Positions 62,036 to 64,000 of a DNA stretch of 64,000 nucleotides are shown one piece after another. The translations under genes were made by a program, and so were the position numbers. How positions within the stretch are numbered: the first letter of the stretch is position 1; each line of letters begins with the position of its first letter. The notes beneath the pieces were generated by a model, which saw only the letters and a program-made list of their open reading frames with translations, was not told the DNA's origin and did not search any database. Source of the DNA: Lewinellaceae bacterium (lineage in GTDB: Bacteria; Bacteroidota; Bacteroidia; Chitinophagales; Saprospiraceae); contig JACJYB010000003.1 of the NCBI GenBank assembly GCA_020636355.1, positions 1 through 64,000 of the forward strand, given 5' to 3'.

Positions 62036-64000
62036 ATGCGTCTTTTACTGATCCTGATTTTTTTCATCTGCTTCGTACCGCTCCGTGGTCAGCAATATAG
62101 CAGGATTTTTTATCCCTATCTGACCAATAATGTTATGTTACCCCGGGCATTCATTGGTGGACTTAACAACCCGGTCGTTGCCGAAGCTGATTTTAATCTG
62201 GATGGACGCAATGAGTTGGTCGTTCTGGATATAGCCGGTGAAACACCATTGGTTTTTTCATGGAATGAACAACTTGGTGAATTTCTGTATGATGTGCAAT
62301 ACGTGGACCGCATCCCTAAAGAAGTAAATGGCTGGATCCTTACCCGTGATTACAATTTCGATGGGCTCCCTGACCTCTTTTGCAATTCTGACATCCCCGG
62401 TATCCCGGGCATTATTATTTTCAAAGGGGTACAGGCGGAAGATGGGTTGCATTGGGAAAAAGTCCACCTCAATTCGGGAAGGTACCCGGTTCTAAACTAT
62501 CAATCCGGCAATAATTTTACCAATTTATATGTTAACCCTGGCGACTTGCCGGGGATAGCTGACGTTGACCAGGACGGTGATTTGGATATTCTGAGTTACG
62601 ATGTTGGTGGTACAGTGATTTACTATTACCAGAATATGACCATTGAACAAAAGGTTGGCTACGATGCATTGCCTTTTCAACTGGTAGAACAATGCTGGGG
62701 GAAAGTTGAGGAGGCTGGACTCTCCTCGGATATGATCCTGAGCAAGGATACATTTAACTGTCCTTCGAGCGCCCAGCAGCCTGTACTCGAAAAAAGACAT
62801 TCGGGATCTTCCATATTGCCGTTTGATCCGGATGGTGACGGAGACATGGATTTGCTTGTAGGTGATGTCGGATCTAATTATATATCCTACCTCCGGAATC
62901 ACCGTACGCGGGGCACTGACTTTATGGACTTCCTGGAACCTCAGTTCCCGGCAGCCTCCGGTCATGCGGTTGATCTGTTTATTTTTCCTTTTCCCATGCA
63001 GGCGGATGTGGATATGGATGGTAATGAAGATCTCTTATTTTGCACCGGAGACATCAACAACGGAGCAAATATTAACTCCCTCTGGTTGTATAAGAGTCAA
63101 CCTGACCAACCGGATCAGCGCTACGCTTTTGTCCAGGAGGATTTTATTTTTGACCAGATCTTTGATGGCGGTAGTGAAGCATTCCCAACGATTCTTGATG
63201 TCAATGGGGATGGTTTACAGGATATCCTGGTGGGTACCAGAGGATTTTTTCCCAAGGAGATCGAATCCGATCCAAGAATCTTCCTGCTGCTCCAACACCA
63301 GGATAATGGAGAACGTTATTTCACCATGGAAACATCTGATTTCCTAAGCCTCAACCAATACCAGCTACAGACTGTCATCTGGCATCCGGTTGCCGGTGAC
63401 CTGGACCAGGATGGCGATTTGGATCTGATTATCGGTGATTATTATGGCCGGATAGCCTATGTGGAAAACCAGGCTGGCCCGGGGGAACCACCGAAATGGG
63501 CAGGCCCGATCTTTGATTATATGGGCATAGACGTCGGTTTGGGAAGTACGCCTACATTATACGACGCGAATCAGGACGGCCTGGTCGATCTGGTTATCGG
63601 AGAAAGAAGCGGAAATCTGAATCTCTATCTTAACCGGGGGACCATCGGCCAGCCCTCTTTTAGTGATGTACCTGATGATGAATTATGGCAAAATGTAGAC
63701 ACCCGGAATCCGTACGTATTTGCAGGAGCATCATCACCCACCATCTTCAGAACCAGTGACAATCAATGGCGAATGGCCGTCGGATCAGGACCAGGCAATA
63801 TCTGGTATTATGACCACTTGGATGTGGATCCGCTGGTTCCCGTCGATACCAGTTTGGCGGGTATCCGCGAAGGCATTAATACTCATCCTGCGGTCGGCGA
63901 CCTGGATGATGACGGTCAATACGAGCTAGTCATTGGCAATCGGAGAGGAGGGATATCCATTTTTAAAACTCCCTGGCTTCTCTCAACAACCAGTACGGGG
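62036..64000 (+). CDS. Large secreted VCBS/FG-GAP repeat protein, runs off the right edge
   Basis: 655 codons from ATG at 62036 stay open to the window end, so the C-terminus is missing. Signal peptide at 1-19 (ends LRGQ). Repeated calcium-type motifs are ADFNLDGRNELVVLD, RDYNFDGLPDLFCNS, ADVDQDGDLDILSYD, FDPDGDGDMDLLVGDVG, LDVNGDGLQDILVG, GDLDQDGDLDLIIGDYYG, YDANQDGLVDLVIGE and GDLDDDGQYELVIGN. The VCBS/FG-GAP beta-propeller repeats bind calcium and often mediate adhesion or carbohydrate contact. A T9SS sorting domain is expected beyond the edge but not seen. Confidence 0.88.
   Translation, partial: MRLLLILIFFICFVPLRGQQYSRIFYPYLTNNVMLPRAFIGGLNNPVVAEADFNLDGRNELVVLDIAGETPLVFSWNEQLGEFLYDVQYVDRIPKEVNGWILTRDYNFDGLPDLFCNSDIPGIPGIIIFKGVQAEDGLHWEKVHLNSGRYPVLNYQSGNNFTNLYVNPGDLPGIADVDQDGDLDILSYDVGGTVIYYYQNMTIEQKVGYDALPFQLVEQCWGKVEEAGLSSDMILSKDTFNCPSSAQQPVLEKRHSGSSILPFDPDGDGDMDLLVGDVGSNYISYLRNHRTRGTDFMDFLEPQFPAASGHAVDLFIFPFPMQADVDMDGNEDLLFCTGDINNGANINSLWLYKSQPDQPDQRYAFVQEDFIFDQIFDGGSEAFPTILDVNGDGLQDILVGTRGFFPKEIESDPRIFLLLQHQDNGERYFTMETSDFLSLNQYQLQTVIWHPVAGDLDQDGDLDLIIGDYYGRIAYVENQAGPGEPPKWAGPIFDYMGIDVGLGSTPTLYDANQDGLVDLVIGERSGNLNLYLNRGTIGQPSFSDVPDDELWQNVDTRNPYVFAGASSPTIFRTSDNQWRMAVGSGPGNIWYYDHLDVDPLVPVDTSLAGIREGINTHPAVGDLDDDGQYELVIGNRRGGISIFKTPWLLSTTSTG

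Noticed and set aside
62525..63347. Open frames of 146 and 161 codons on opposite strands
   Set aside because: Both lie across the VCBS repeat gene, whose frame is open from 62036 with regular D-x-D-x-D-G motifs.

Overview
The window reads as chromosomal DNA of a free-living or marine-type Bacteroidota, probably near Saprospiria/Lewinella (inference). The reasons are a type IX secretion C-terminal sorting domain, an S74 tail-fibre chaperone surface protein, many lipoproteins and Tat-type SRRxF leaders, weak Shine-Dalgarno sites, and several TAnnTTTG promoter boxes typical of Bacteroidota. Base composition and codon style look even throughout. I see no insertion sequence, integrase, CRISPR array, tRNA or rRNA gene, and no recognisable DNA-binding transcription regulator in the 64 kb.

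Region 1 (1-29.7 kb) is a polysaccharide and sugar-acid catabolic island. An IlvD/Edd dehydratase, SDR dehydrogenase, SMP-30 lactonase, lipoprotein sulfatase and FGE-like lipoprotein form a minus-strand operon (5502 to <1). This looks like non-phosphorylative oxidation of a desulfated sugar. A plus-strand group carries a GH116-family glycosidase, a GH53 endo-galactanase, a zinc alcohol dehydrogenase and a second sulfatase. A minus-strand operon (21063-16709) carries a PhyH dioxygenase, a third sulfatase, a second zinc alcohol dehydrogenase and an esterase. A last minus-strand operon (29702-22623) carries a GH88 unsaturated glucuronyl hydrolase, a TIM-barrel isomerase/epimerase, a Gfo/Idh/MocA oxidoreductase, an SDR, a small membrane protein with a sodium:solute symporter, and an AI-2E family membrane protein. 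No SusC/SusD pair is present. Between these lie a YHS protein, an S74 surface protein with a T9SS cargo protein, and a COG0523 GTPase.

Region 2 (29.8-33.3 kb) has three small envelope-stress-type genes (YtxH, holin-superfamily, hypothetical), separated by a strong inverted repeat, and a divergent SulP anion transporter with a clear terminator.

Region 3 (33.3-39.4 kb) has an SGNH hydrolase-like lipoprotein and a minus-strand run: DUF4260, patatin phospholipase, a TIR protein with one membrane segment, an LpoB/FlgO-like periplasmic protein, a small lipoprotein and a beta-barrel. The patatin and TIR genes are 2 bases apart and both keep their catalytic residues. They are the best candidate here for an undescribed two-component, possibly immune, system.

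Region 4 (39.5-50.3 kb) has MscS, two universal stress proteins, a group III truncated haemoglobin, an esterase, a PspA-like coiled-coil membrane protein with a coiled-coil partner, and a DUF2130 protein with PD-(D/E)XK-like residues. It also has a divergent pair of phosphatidylcholine synthase and a symporter strikingly like the animal high-affinity choline transporter CHT1. That pair suggests a choline-import-to-phosphatidylcholine module. An LEA-like duplicated helical protein follows.

Region 5 (50.4-64 kb) is mostly housekeeping: a medium-chain reductase, a phosphodiesterase, CoaX, a trans-sulfuration enzyme, an RluA pseudouridine synthase, a LuxC-like acyl-CoA reductase, endonuclease III, a BamA/TamA-like lipoprotein, a TrmH methyltransferase, a TlpA thioredoxin and cytochrome oxidase subunit III. 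It ends in a large VCBS/FG-GAP repeat protein that runs off the right edge.
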